DNA from: CAZHGD01 sp964531735
GTDB taxonomy: Bacteria; Armatimonadota; UBA10988
Length of the DNA: 61,418 nucleotides
Assembly: GCA_964531735.1 (NCBI GenBank)
Contig: CAZHGD010000019.1
Location: 1 to 61,418, forward strand
Direction: 5' to 3'
Positions 17,945-26,062 of the stretch are shown here, piece by piece; position 1 is the first letter of the stretch; each line of letters opens with the position of its first letter. The position numbers and the translations under genes were made by a program. Under the pieces are notes generated by a model that was not told the DNA's origin, ran no database searches, and saw only the letters and a list, made by a program, of their open reading frames with translations.

Positions 17945-19528
17945 ATGTCATCTCGAACTGCCGCCGTCGTCTTCTGCGCGCTGATCCTCGCCGTCGCCGA
18001 TCCCGCGGTCCAGGCCCAGGACGACACCTACCCGGTGCCCCGGCCGCAGCCCATCAGCGGCCCGCACCTGGTCGGCAGCTACTACTTCCCCGGTCACTTC
18101 AACGCGCAGCGCTGGGTGCCGATGGCCGAGTACCACCATCCCTATCCGCTGCTGGGCTACTACCGCGACGGCGAGCCGGAAGTCGCCGACTGGCATATCA
18201 AGTGGGCCGTCGAGCACGGCATCGGCTTCTTCGCCTTCGACTGGTACTACGACTACCGGACCGGCCAGGTGCACGAGCACAACAAGGCGCTCGACCAGGG
18301 CTTCCTCCGAGCACGGTACCGCGACCTGATGAAGTTCTGCATCTTCTGGTGCAACGAGGAGGCGGGCGCGGTCGACTACACCGAAGACCAAATGCTGCTG
18401 CTGGCCCGCACCTTGCGCGACCGCTATCTGCGCCAGCCGAACTACCTCAAGTTCGACGGCCAGGCGGTGCTGATGGTGTCGCAGCCGCAACGGCTGATCC
18501 AGCGCTTCGGCGTCGCAGGCTGCGCGGCCATCTGGCAGAAGCTGAGCGCCGCAGCCGGCGTGCCGCTGTTCCCCATTGCCGAGCAGCACACCGACCAGGC
18601 CAAACTGAAGGCCGCCGGCTTCGGGGCCTGCGCCGCCTACAACTACGCCGGTGTCAACCTGCCGCCGGGGCAGCGGCAGGCGCCCTACGACACCATGGTC
18701 ACCGGCTACGAAGACCTTTGGAAGCAAGCCACCACTAACGCCGTGCTGCCCTATCTGGTGCCCGTCTCGCCCGGCTGGGACTCGCGCCCGTGGTACGGCG
18801 ATCGGGCCATGGTCCGCACCGATCCGCGCCCGGAGAAGTTCCGGCGGATGTGCGAGGCGGCCAAACGGTACGTCAACCCCGCGCTGAACGTGATCATCGC
18901 CGAGTGCTGGAACGAGTTCGGCGAGGGCAGCTACATCGAGCCTTGCACCCAGTACGGCTTCGGCTACCTCGACGCCATGCGCGACGCCTTCTGCCCCGGC
19001 GCGCCGCACCACCTCGACCTGACACCGCAGGCATTGGGCCGGCCGGTGCCCGTCTACGACGAGATCCCGGTCTTCACGGCGGCCGACGTGGCGGCTCAGG
19101 GCGGCAACCTGATCTACAACCCGGGGTTCGAGAAGAACTACGGCTGGGTCTACTTCCGTGAGGGCGACGCCCAGCTCGACGCCACCGTGGCCCACAGCGG
19201 GCGGCGCTCGGCGGTCATCCCCGTCGCCGCCGGCGGCCTCAAGTGCTACCCCTGGACCGAGGTCCGCGTGGGCGACCGACTCGAGGTCTGGGCCTGGGTG
19301 CGGACCGAGCCCGGTGCCACGGCCGAGGTCAAGTGCGCCCTGTTCAGCGGTACCCGCTGGCTACAGCGTTATGTCGAGGTCGGCACCGCCGGCGGCCCGA
19401 CCTGGCAGCGGGTCTCCGCGACGATGGTCTGGAAAGATGCTGAGGCGACGCGCCTCGACCTGGAAATCGTGCCCCGCGGCGGCACCGTCTGGGTCGACGA
19501 CGTCGGCATTCGCAAGCGGGCCCGGTGA
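17945..19528 (+). CDS. Secreted GH99-like (WbsX-type) protein with C-terminal carbohydrate-binding module
   Basis: A 527-residue exported protein. After a signal peptide (VVFCALILAVADPAVQA) comes a TIM-barrel of the GH99-like/WbsX family: SGPHLVGSYYFPGHF, VEHGIGFFAFDWYYDYRTG, and IIAECWNEFGEGSYIEP with acidic residues in the usual catalytic position. The last ~150 residues (GGNLIYNPGFEKNYGW to VWVDDVGIRKR) look like a CBM4/9-type beta-sandwich. GH99 enzymes cleave alpha-mannosides from inside, but the WbsX branch is poorly characterised. AAGGGG lies eight bases before the ATG. It is divergent from the gene at 15450-17822. Confidence 0.8.
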   Translation: MSSRTAAVVFCALILAVADPAVQAQDDTYPVPRPQPISGPHLVGSYYFPGHFNAQRWVPMAEYHHPYPLLGYYRDGEPEVADWHIKWAVEHGIGFFAFDWYYDYRTGQVHEHNKALDQGFLRARYRDLMKFCIFWCNEEAGAVDYTEDQMLLLARTLRDRYLRQPNYLKFDGQAVLMVSQPQRLIQRFGVAGCAAIWQKLSAAAGVPLFPIAEQHTDQAKLKAAGFGACAAYNYAGVNLPPGQRQAPYDTMVTGYEDLWKQATTNAVLPYLVPVSPGWDSRPWYGDRAMVRTDPRPEKFRRMCEAAKRYVNPALNVIIAECWNEFGEGSYIEPCTQYGFGYLDAMRDAFCPGAPHHLDLTPQALGRPVPVYDEIPVFTAADVAAQGGNLIYNPGFEKNYGWVYFREGDAQLDATVAHSGRRSAVIPVAAGGLKCYPWTEVRVGDRLEVWAWVRTEPGATAEVKCALFSGTRWLQRYVEVGTAGGPTWQRVSATMVWKDAEATRLDLEIVPRGGTVWVDDVGIRKRAR

Positions 19529-19643
19529 GTGGCCACCGAGGGTGTCACCCAGCCCGCTGCGTGAGGGCAGGACGGCCCCGCCACCCGGCGGCACCTGTCG
19601 GTAGCAGACGGTCTCGCACCCAGCCGACACCACGCGCGACCCC

Positions 19644-20738
19644 TCAGAGGGGCCGCCACAACTCCACCGGCCGCTGGCCCTGCGGCGGCACGAACGGCAG
19701 CGTCACCGCCGCGCCGAGGCCGGCCGACTGGTAGCCGGCGAACAGCACCTCCTGCACCACGCGCCCGTCCTCGCCGGTGGATTGCGGCGTGTCCTTGCCG
19801 CGCACGCAACGGGCGAAGTGGTGCATCTCCTGTGGAAAGCCATAGTTCCACAGTTCTTCGGGCACCGGCCAGCTCCAGCCTTGCGTGCTCGGCGCCTTTT
19901 CCACCGCGTAGCCGTAGCCAGACTCGCTGTAGGTCGGCAGCGCGTTGCCCATGTGCAGATCGGCGTAGGTCACCCCGCCCTCGCCGTATACCTCGACCCG
20001 GTCTTCCATGCCGCCGCGACGCGCCCAACTGTTCTCCACCAGGCCCTTGGCGCCACCGGCGAAGTCGATGATGCAGACGCTATCGTCTTCGCCGCGGGTC
20101 TTGTCGCCGTGCACGTAGGTGCCCATGTGGCAGAGCACCCGCTCAATGGCCGGGCGGCCGAGGAACCACCAGCAGAAGGCGATGCCGTGGCAGCCCATGT
20201 CCATGAACACGCCGCCGCCCGACTGCGACACGTCCCAGAACCACGGCGCGTGCGGCCCGAAGTGCTTCTCGCACTGCTTGACCAGATAGACCTTGCCGAA
20301 GGCGCCCTCGTCGGCCATCTGCTTGGCCTTGACGTACTTCGGGCAGTAGAACAGCTCCTCGGCGTACATCAGCAGCACGCCCTGGCGACGGCAGACCGCG
20401 ATCATCTCGTCGGCCTCGTCGAGGGTCATGCACAGCGGCTTCTCGCAGACCACATGCTTGCCGGCGGCGGCCGCGGCGATGGTCATCTCCGCGTGCAGCC
20501 GGTTCGGCGCCGCGATGGTGATCATCTCCAGGTCGGGCTCGGCCAGCATCTGCCGGTAGTCGGTGAACCAGCGCGGCAGGCCGTGCCGGCCGGCGAACGC
20601 CTCGGCGTGGCCGGGCGTCGGCGAGGCCACCGCCACCACTTCGGCCTCATCGGGCATGAGGCGGAACGGCTCGGCGTGGATGTCGGCCTCGAACTGCGAG
20701 CCGATGATGCCGACCTTGACCCGTTGACTGCCTGCCAT
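19644..20738 (-). CDS. Gfo/Idh/MocA-family oxidoreductase
   Basis: A 364-residue NAD(P)-dependent dehydrogenase, probably of a sugar or inositol. The Rossmann start KVGIIGSQFEADIHAEPFRL has a slightly altered glycine motif. The EKP motif (VVCEKPLCMTLDEADEMIA) that contacts cofactor and substrate is intact, as is the later GGGVFMDMGCHGIAFCWWFLG region. GGGAG sits upstream of the ATG. No signal peptide is seen. It probably acts with the TIM-barrel isomerases at 23733-26036 on sugars freed by the surrounding glycosidases, though it is not in their operon. Confidence 0.9.
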   Translation of the reverse strand: MAGSQRVKVGIIGSQFEADIHAEPFRLMPDEAEVVAVASPTPGHAEAFAGRHGLPRWFTDYRQMLAEPDLEMITIAAPNRLHAEMTIAAAAAGKHVVCEKPLCMTLDEADEMIAVCRRQGVLLMYAEELFYCPKYVKAKQMADEGAFGKVYLVKQCEKHFGPHAPWFWDVSQSGGGVFMDMGCHGIAFCWWFLGRPAIERVLCHMGTYVHGDKTRGEDDSVCIIDFAGGAKGLVENSWARRGGMEDRVEVYGEGGVTYADLHMGNALPTYSESGYGYAVEKAPSTQGWSWPVPEELWNYGFPQEMHHFARCVRGKDTPQSTGEDGRVVQEVLFAGYQSAGLGAAVTLPFVPPQGQRPVELWRPL

Positions 20739-20813
20739 GCTGCCTGCTCCCGGTCCGGCGACGCCCGGCTATTGGCCGTCGCGGGCCGGCTCCCTGCTTC
20801 GCTGGACCGGTGG

Positions 20814-21920
20814 TCAGGGCTGCGGCCGCGCCACCTCGGGGCGGGTCGCGGTGACGGTCAGGCACAGCACGGTCTGGCGCGTGTCGCCGAGGGCCCTCGG
20901 CAGCGCCAGGAGCACCACGCCGCGGTTGGGGACTCGCAAGTAGCCGGTGTACCAGGCCCGGATCTGCTCAGGTGAGCGGCCGGCGGCACCGGTCTGGCCC
21001 ACCAGGCACTCGCCCGCAGGCACCCGCACGACCACGTCTTCGTCACGTTGGCCGGTGACGCGCGCGACCACCTCGAACCCGACCACCGGCGCCATGCGCT
21101 CACCGGCCACGAGCCCGGCGCCGCTCGCCAGCCTCGCCGCGTGTCCGTTGTGGGCGGTCTCCGTGGGCAGTCGCCGCACACAACGCGGGTCCATCTTGAG
21201 CAACCGGTCGCGCGCCGCGACCAAGTCGCCCGTCGCTTGGACCAAGCCTTCCGAGCCCACACTGGCCAGTTGCCAGTTCAGCGACAGCGACTCCATCTGC
21301 TCGACGGTCAGCGCCACAGCGGCCGCCTCGAACTGGATCCGCGCCGGCGCGAGATCGAGCACCTTGAGCAGATCGCGCAACTCGTTCACGGCGTCGGGCG
21401 TGGCCACCACGCTCAACGCATTGCACAGCGGGTGGACCCGCACCTGTCGGACCTCCTGGGGGTACACGAAGTAGCCGACGCTCGACGGTTCCGGGCCAGC
21501 AGACCTGAACCTGAACAGCGCCGCAGCGTCGCCGGCTCGCAGCCAACGCAGCGGCAACACCGCCCACACCTCGCCCGGACGCAGTTCCGGTGCGCTCTCG
21601 CCTCCAGCCGAGGCAGCGAGCGGACGCACCTCGATCGGCGGGCGCCCGTCGGTCAGCATCGCCACGCGATGCTCGGCGTAGACGCGCCAGGTCAGCCCCT
21701 GCTCGGTGGCCAAGGTGCCCAGCCAGCGCAGCGACAACGGCTGACCGGCCGGCAGGTCGACCTTGGCCTGCCGCAGGTGCGGATCCACCAGGATCAGGTA
21801 GCCGGTGGACTGCGCCACCTTGGCGGCCACCTCGGCCAGCGGTTCGGCGCCGTGGGCGCCACCCACTGTCAGCGCCAGCCACAACCCACCAAGACACCAC
21901 GACCACCGCACGCACCGCAT
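20814..21920 (-). CDS. Secretin-like exported protein lacking an obvious pore domain
   Basis: A 368-residue exported protein (signal peptide in MRCVRWSWCLGGLWLALTVGGAHG). The N-terminal part (PLAEVAAKVAQSTGYLILVD to RWLGTLATEQGLTWRVY) fits an STN-like secretin domain. The next part (HPLCNALSVVATPDAVNELRDLLKVLDLAPARIQFEA) is the classic secretin N-domain. After it, where a secretin would form its beta-barrel, only a short beta-rich region is found. It follows the prepilin gene by 85 bases, so a role in pilus or type II-like secretion is likely. The leader AGTGGAGTTGGGTATG is shared exactly with the gene at 15450-17822. Confidence 0.7.
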   Translation of the reverse strand: MRCVRWSWCLGGLWLALTVGGAHGAEPLAEVAAKVAQSTGYLILVDPHLRQAKVDLPAGQPLSLRWLGTLATEQGLTWRVYAEHRVAMLTDGRPPIEVRPLAASAGGESAPELRPGEVWAVLPLRWLRAGDAAALFRFRSAGPEPSSVGYFVYPQEVRQVRVHPLCNALSVVATPDAVNELRDLLKVLDLAPARIQFEAAAVALTVEQMESLSLNWQLASVGSEGLVQATGDLVAARDRLLKMDPRCVRRLPTETAHNGHAARLASGAGLVAGERMAPVVGFEVVARVTGQRDEDVVVRVPAGECLVGQTGAAGRSPEQIRAWYTGYLRVPNRGVVLLALPRALGDTRQTVLCLTVTATRPEVARPQP

Positions 21921-22005
21921 ACCCAACTCCACTGCCCGCGCGCTCCAGGAGCGCGGCGCGCGAGCCGCTGCCCCGGATGCCTCGGTGAGGCGTCCGTGGC
22001 TGGTC

Positions 22006-22644
22006 CTAGCCCGGATCGCTGTCCTGGTTCTTAACCCCGACGCCGACGTCCCAGTTCTGCCCTTGGAGCCACTTGGCGTGGCCGTCCACAAAGCTGAGCT
22101 GGATGCCGCTGTTGTGCCGCTTGCGGGACGAGTAGTTCTCGGTCCACAGGCCGGTGGACACCCACGGGTAGTAGGCTTCGGCCAGCATGAACACCGCCGC
22201 CGGCTGCGCGATGGAAGCCAGCGCGGCGTTGTTCAGCGCCACCGAGTTCTGCCCGTAGGTCAGCGGGTAGGTCGGGTACCAGGCCGGCGAACTGCCCCAG
22301 CCCGAGCCGCAGATGTTGGTGCCTGGCGCCACCGTGATGTAGGTGGACTCCGACGGGCACCGCAGGATCTGCGTGTTCTTGATGTACGGCGCGATGACGC
22401 CGACCCACATGGTGCCGGACTGCCAGCCCAGACAGCGCGAGTCGGCGAACATCTCGTCGTAGTCCTGCACATACTGCAGGTTGGCCAGCGAGATCTGCTT
22501 CAGGTTCGACAGGCAGGAGCTCTGGCGGGCCTTCTCGCGGGCCTTGGCAAAGACCGGGAACAGAATCGCCGCCAAGATGGCAATGATGGCGATGACGACC
22601 AGCAGCTCAATGAGGGTGAACGCCTTGCGCGAATGGCGCAACAT
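22006..22644 (-). CDS. Prepilin-type (DUF1559-like) secreted protein with H-X9-DG motif
   Basis: A 212-residue paralogue of the protein at 4926-5519. The leader ends at KAFTLIELLVVIAIIAILAA and is followed by the same FPVFAKAREKARQSSC block, then SNLKQISLANLQYVQDYDEM. The C-terminal HNSGIQLSFVDGHAKWLQG contains the H-X9-DG motif. GAGGAG lies seven bases before the ATG; an earlier in-frame start exists but lacks this site. It heads a likely two-gene unit with the secretin-like gene. Both prepilins need a type IV prepilin peptidase, which may or may not be the CpaA-like enzyme at 41858. Confidence 0.9.
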   Translation of the reverse strand: MLRHSRKAFTLIELLVVIAIIAILAAILFPVFAKAREKARQSSCLSNLKQISLANLQYVQDYDEMFADSRCLGWQSGTMWVGVIAPYIKNTQILRCPSESTYITVAPGTNICGSGWGSSPAWYPTYPLTYGQNSVALNNAALASIAQPAAVFMLAEAYYPWVSTGLWTENYSSRKRHNSGIQLSFVDGHAKWLQGQNWDVGVGVKNQDSDPG

Positions 22645-22731
22645 GAGATGACTCCTCGGTGCCCACATGCGGGCACAGCGAGTCTAACCAACCGCGTGTG
22701 GCACCGTCAACGCCCCGGGCCGGTCTCGCAC

Positions 22732-23595
22732 CTAGCCGCGCCACCACCGCCGCAGCCGCCGTAGCGCCCACAGCACCGCCATGAGGAGCAGCAGGTAGGG
22801 CAGCAGCACGACCAGGTAGATGGCCCAGGTGACCACGGTCTGGCCCAGCGTGATGAACGTGCGGAACGCGCCACGGCAGGCGTTCAGGACACTCCAGCCG
22901 GTGCGCGGCACCACCGAGGTCGGTTGCGGCTCGCTCAGTTCCACCTCGATGGTGGACAGGGCCACCTGGCTGTTGAGCAGCCGCAGCTTGCCGGTCACCT
23001 GTTCGATCTGCTCGCGGACCCGCGCCAGCTCCTTCTCGACGGTCAGCAGATCGGCCACCTTGCCGGCCCGCTGCAACAGGTCGAGCAGCCGCTCTTCCTC
23101 GCGTTGCAGGTTGCGCTGGCGCGCGTCCAGGTCGACCCACTCGTCGGTCACGTCTTTGGCCTGCTGCCGCTGCGACTGCACGCGGCCCAGCGCCGCCACC
23201 GCGGCCAGGGCGGACTCGTACTGCTCCACCGGCACCCGCATGGTCACATGCGCTGAACTCGCGCCGCCGTGCTCGCCCTGCGACAGGTTGGAGACATAGC
23301 CGCCCATCTGCTGCGCCGTGGTGCGCAGCTTCTCCACCGCTCGCGCCAGGTCCGCCACCTGCACGCTGATGGTGGCCTCGTAGACCAGCTTGCGCGAGAG
23401 CTGCGAGGTTTGCGGCAGCGCCTTGACCGACCCACCGGTCGGCGCGCCCGGGGCCGCGCCGCCGACGGCGTCCGATTCGGTCCGCGCCATGGTAGGTGAG
23501 GCCGGCGGCGGAGGCACCTGAGCCTGTTCGGCCATCGGGCCGCACCCGGTCAGCCCGACCAGCGAACCCAGTACGACCATGACCAGGCGCCGCAT
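22732..23595 (-). CDS. DUF4349 lipoprotein
   Basis: A 287-residue lipoprotein. The signal ends at the lipobox LTGC. A low-complexity Pro/Ala linker leads to the DUF4349 domain (LVYEATISVQVADLARAVEK, AQQMGGYVSNLSQGE, HVTMRVPVEQYESALAAVAALG). A coiled coil follows (residues ~150-205, LDARQRNLQREEERLLDLLQ), and then one C-terminal membrane helix (WAIYLVVLLPYLLLLMAVLWAL) with a basic tail. The family is widespread and of unknown function. The start has GGGAG upstream. It is separated from the upstream isomerase operon by a strong terminator. Confidence 0.88.
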   Translation of the reverse strand: MRRLVMVVLGSLVGLTGCGPMAEQAQVPPPPASPTMARTESDAVGGAAPGAPTGGSVKALPQTSQLSRKLVYEATISVQVADLARAVEKLRTTAQQMGGYVSNLSQGEHGGASSAHVTMRVPVEQYESALAAVAALGRVQSQRQQAKDVTDEWVDLDARQRNLQREEERLLDLLQRAGKVADLLTVEKELARVREQIEQVTGKLRLLNSQVALSTIEVELSEPQPTSVVPRTGWSVLNACRGAFRTFITLGQTVVTWAIYLVVLLPYLLLLMAVLWALRRLRRWWRG

Positions 23596-23683
23596 CGCAT
23601 GTCTCCCGTGCTCATTGTGCGCTGATACGCACCAGCACGCCACTTGCGCGGCCACGGCGCCAGCCCGTGTGCGGCCGCGACGA

Positions 23684-23713
23684 AACAGGGCGCGGGAGAC
23701 CCCGCGCCCTGTT
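23684..23713 (-). terminator. Strong hairpin terminator of isomerase operon
   Basis: A perfect 13-bp stem (AACAGGGCGCGGG with CCCGCGCCCTGTT) around a four-base loop lies 19 bases after the stop of the gene at 23733. On the minus strand it runs directly into TTTCG. It separates the isomerase operon from the DUF4349 gene. Confidence 0.8.
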
Positions 23714-23732
23714 CACCAACGTCGCTGTGCGC

Positions 23733-24554
23733 TCAGCCGCCGTAGGCCGCCACCGCGTCGCGGACCACCTTGACGCAGCGCATGGTGCCCTCTTCCACGT
23801 CGGCCACTTCCTCGTATTCGATCACCCAGAAGCCGTCGTAGCCGTCGGCCAGCATGGCGTGGACCACCGGTGCCCACTCGCTGAGGCCGTTCTCCAGGTC
23901 GGTGTACTCGAGCTTGCCGTCCACCGACTTGACGTCCTTCCAGTGCGTGTAGCCGATGCGGCCGCGCAGCACGCGGTAAGCCGCCAGCGGGTCTTCCATG
24001 CAGTGGGCGAAGTTGCCGCCGTCGAAGTTGGCCTGCACCTGCGGATGGTCCACCAGGTCGAGGATGCGCAGCACCTGCGCTGCCGTCGCCGTCGGCCCAC
24101 CGTGGTTCTCCAGCGCCACCAGCACGTCGGTGCCCTCGGCGTGGCGACCGCACTCGCGCAAGGCCGCCGCGCACTGCTCGTACTTGCGCGCGCCCAGCGA
24201 GGCGAAGCCGTCCCAGCCGGCGAACACGCGCACCACCGGCACGCCGCCGGCCTGCGCGGCGTCGATGGTCCGCTTGATCATGTCGACGCCGGCCTGCCGC
24301 GCCGCGGCGTCATCCACCGTGAAGTTGTTGCTGGCGCACCAGCCGCAGACCTGCACGCCGGCCGCCTCGGCCGCCGCCTTCATCCGGGCCAGCTCGGCCG
24401 GACCCGGCACCTCGGGCAAATGGTCGATCTTGTCGCTGCCGGTGCAGTTGATCTCGACGTAGCCCAGACCCAGCCGCTTGGCCGCGTCGCACATCTGCTC
24501 CAGCGAGTATTCGCGGTAGCCCCAGGCACCCAGGGCCAGCTTCACATCCGCCAT
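23733..24554 (-). CDS. Sugar phosphate isomerase/epimerase-like TIM barrel (AP endonuclease 2 family)
   Basis: A 273-residue cytoplasmic protein of the xylose-isomerase-like superfamily. The barrel strands are recognisable (KLALGAWGY, GLGYVEINCTG, VCGWCASNNF, VVRVFAGWDG, VLVALENHGG, VQANFDGGNF, YTHWKDVK, FWVIEYEE). The metal-binding Glu in ALENHGG, Asp in NFDGGN and His in THWKD are in their usual strands. GAGGAG precedes the ATG. It is the third gene of a minus-strand operon after an LmbE-like protein and another isomerase, and the terminator at 23684 follows. It probably interconverts an unusual sugar or inositol; the substrate is unknown. Confidence 0.86.
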   Translation of the reverse strand: MADVKLALGAWGYREYSLEQMCDAAKRLGLGYVEINCTGSDKIDHLPEVPGPAELARMKAAAEAAGVQVCGWCASNNFTVDDAAARQAGVDMIKRTIDAAQAGGVPVVRVFAGWDGFASLGARKYEQCAAALRECGRHAEGTDVLVALENHGGPTATAAQVLRILDLVDHPQVQANFDGGNFAHCMEDPLAAYRVLRGRIGYTHWKDVKSVDGKLEYTDLENGLSEWAPVVHAMLADGYDGFWVIEYEEVADVEEGTMRCVKVVRDAVAAYGG

Positions 24555-24577
24555 ATCACTCTCCTCTTCTGTCCGGC

Positions 24578-25189
24578 TCACAGGCTCTCGAGCCCCAACG
24601 CCCGCGGCGTCAGCGCCACGAACGCCTCGGCGTACTGCGTGCCGCTCTCCAAGCCGCGCGCCCGCATCACGGCCGTGCAGGTCGAGGTCCACCATTGCCG
24701 CGGTCCGTCAGGGAAATCGGTCAGGCCGTTGAGGCTGGCCATCTTGATGTCGTAGGCCGAGTTCGGCACCGCGAAGTAGACGTTCGGCTGGAAGTCCTTG
24801 GTGCAGGACGGCACTTCGCCCTGGTAGACGGCGCAGCGGTGCTCGGAGACCAGGATGCCGGCCACGGCGGCGCGGTTGAACGCGGCATGGTCGGCCAGCA
24901 CATCGACACCCCAAACGGTGAAGATGCGGTCGGGCTGGTAGCCCTTGACCAACTCGGTGATGCGGTCACGCAGTTCGGCCTCACGGGCGTGGGCTTCGTT
25001 CCAAGCCAGGTCCCAGACCTCGAAGTCGGTCACGCCGAGCGCCGCCATGCTGGGCGCCATCGACGGCTCATGGAAGTTGGAGGTGGAGACGCACTTCACG
25101 TCATGCCCGGCGGCCAGCGCCTGCGCCAGCACGCCACCGCACACCTGCTGATTGTCGTCCACGTGGGGGAACAGCCCCAGGATCTTCAT
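24578..25189 (-). CDS. LmbE/PIG-L-like deacetylase with altered metal motif
   Basis: A 203-residue protein resembling the LmbE (N-acetylglucosamine de-N-acetylase) family. The first strand and metal motif read GLFPHVDDNQQVCGGVLAQA, where most members have HPDDE; His and both Asp remain but Pro and Glu are changed. A second histidine region (VDVLADHAAFNRAAV) fits the later His motif. An AGAGG ribosome site lies before the ATG. It sits between two TIM-barrel isomerases with 23 and 37 bases between genes, so deacylation of an amino sugar feeding the isomerases is a fair guess. Loss of the usual Glu could alter or abolish deacetylase activity. Confidence 0.72.
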   Translation of the reverse strand: MKILGLFPHVDDNQQVCGGVLAQALAAGHDVKCVSTSNFHEPSMAPSMAALGVTDFEVWDLAWNEAHAREAELRDRITELVKGYQPDRIFTVWGVDVLADHAAFNRAAVAGILVSEHRCAVYQGEVPSCTKDFQPNVYFAVPNSAYDIKMASLNGLTDFPDGPRQWWTSTCTAVMRARGLESGTQYAEAFVALTPRALGLESL

Positions 25190-25226
25190 CGCACTACCTC
25201 TTTGCTTGGTTCGTCACCGCGCCGGC

Positions 25227-26036
25227 TCAGCCGCGCAGTGTGGTCAGGATCTGCTCAATGTACTCGCGCGACCGCACCAGGCACGCCGCCGGGTCGCCCA
25301 CCGTCGACCCCTCGAAGATGATCGGGCCGGCGAAGCCGGACGCCACGATCGGCCGCAGGTAGGCCGCGAAGTCGACCTGCCCGTCGCCCGGGTACGGCCG
25401 CTCGGGCTCCGCCGGCGGCGCCTGGTAGTCGGACACGTGGACATGCGCGCAGACGTCGAGCGCCGCTGCGGTATCGCCCTCGATGTCTTCGCCGTTGGCC
25501 GCCATGTGGTAGCTGTCCACCATCATCTTCACGGCCGGATGGCCGAACTCGCGCACGAACGCGGCGGCCGACTGCACCGTGTCCAGCACCGGCCGGAAGC
25601 GGCGCACAATGGCTTCGAGGATGATCGTCACGCCCCGCTCGCCGGCGTAGTCGGCCAACTCGGTCAACGTGTCGCAGAAGATCGCGCGGACCTGGTCCGG
25701 TGTGGCGGCGGCGTCCTTCGGCAGGTGGTCCACACAGATGTACCGGCCGCAGCCCGACTGGGCCGCCAGGTCGAGGTACTGTTTGTGCACCGCGAGCTGG
25801 GCCCGGCGCAGGGCCGCGTCGGGGCTGACGCCGTCACCCAGCCAGACGCCGGTGACACAACTGATGGCGATGTCATGCCGCCGGCAGCACTCGAAGTAGG
25901 CCTCCGGATCCGGACTGATGCTCGGACCCATGGCCTCGACCGCGTTGTAGCCGAGGTCGGCCAGCCAGGCCAGCTTGTCGGCCACGGTGGCGCCGGCCAG
26001 CACAAAGTCGAACAACCCGAAGCGGTTGGTGCTCAC
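25227..26036 (-). CDS. Sugar phosphate isomerase/epimerase-like TIM barrel
   Basis: A 269-residue xylose-isomerase-like protein and first gene of the operon. Barrel elements include LGYNAVEAMGPS, SGCGRYICVDHL, VTIILEAIVRRF with the metal Glu, VKMMVDSYHMAANG with Asp and His, AHVHVSDYQ and GPIIFEGST. The start is the GTG five bases after GAGGAG; a GTG two codons earlier would overlap that site. It is divergent from the YfhO-like gene with only 26 bases between them. It is about as similar in layout to the isomerase at 23733 as members of one superfamily usually are, so I treat them as distinct functions. Confidence 0.86.
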   Translation of the reverse strand: MSTNRFGLFDFVLAGATVADKLAWLADLGYNAVEAMGPSISPDPEAYFECCRRHDIAISCVTGVWLGDGVSPDAALRRAQLAVHKQYLDLAAQSGCGRYICVDHLPKDAAATPDQVRAIFCDTLTELADYAGERGVTIILEAIVRRFRPVLDTVQSAAAFVREFGHPAVKMMVDSYHMAANGEDIEGDTAAALDVCAHVHVSDYQAPPAEPERPYPGDGQVDFAAYLRPIVASGFAGPIIFEGSTVGDPAACLVRSREYIEQILTTLRG

Positions 26037-26062
26037 GATCACTCCTCACTACCGGATGGCTA

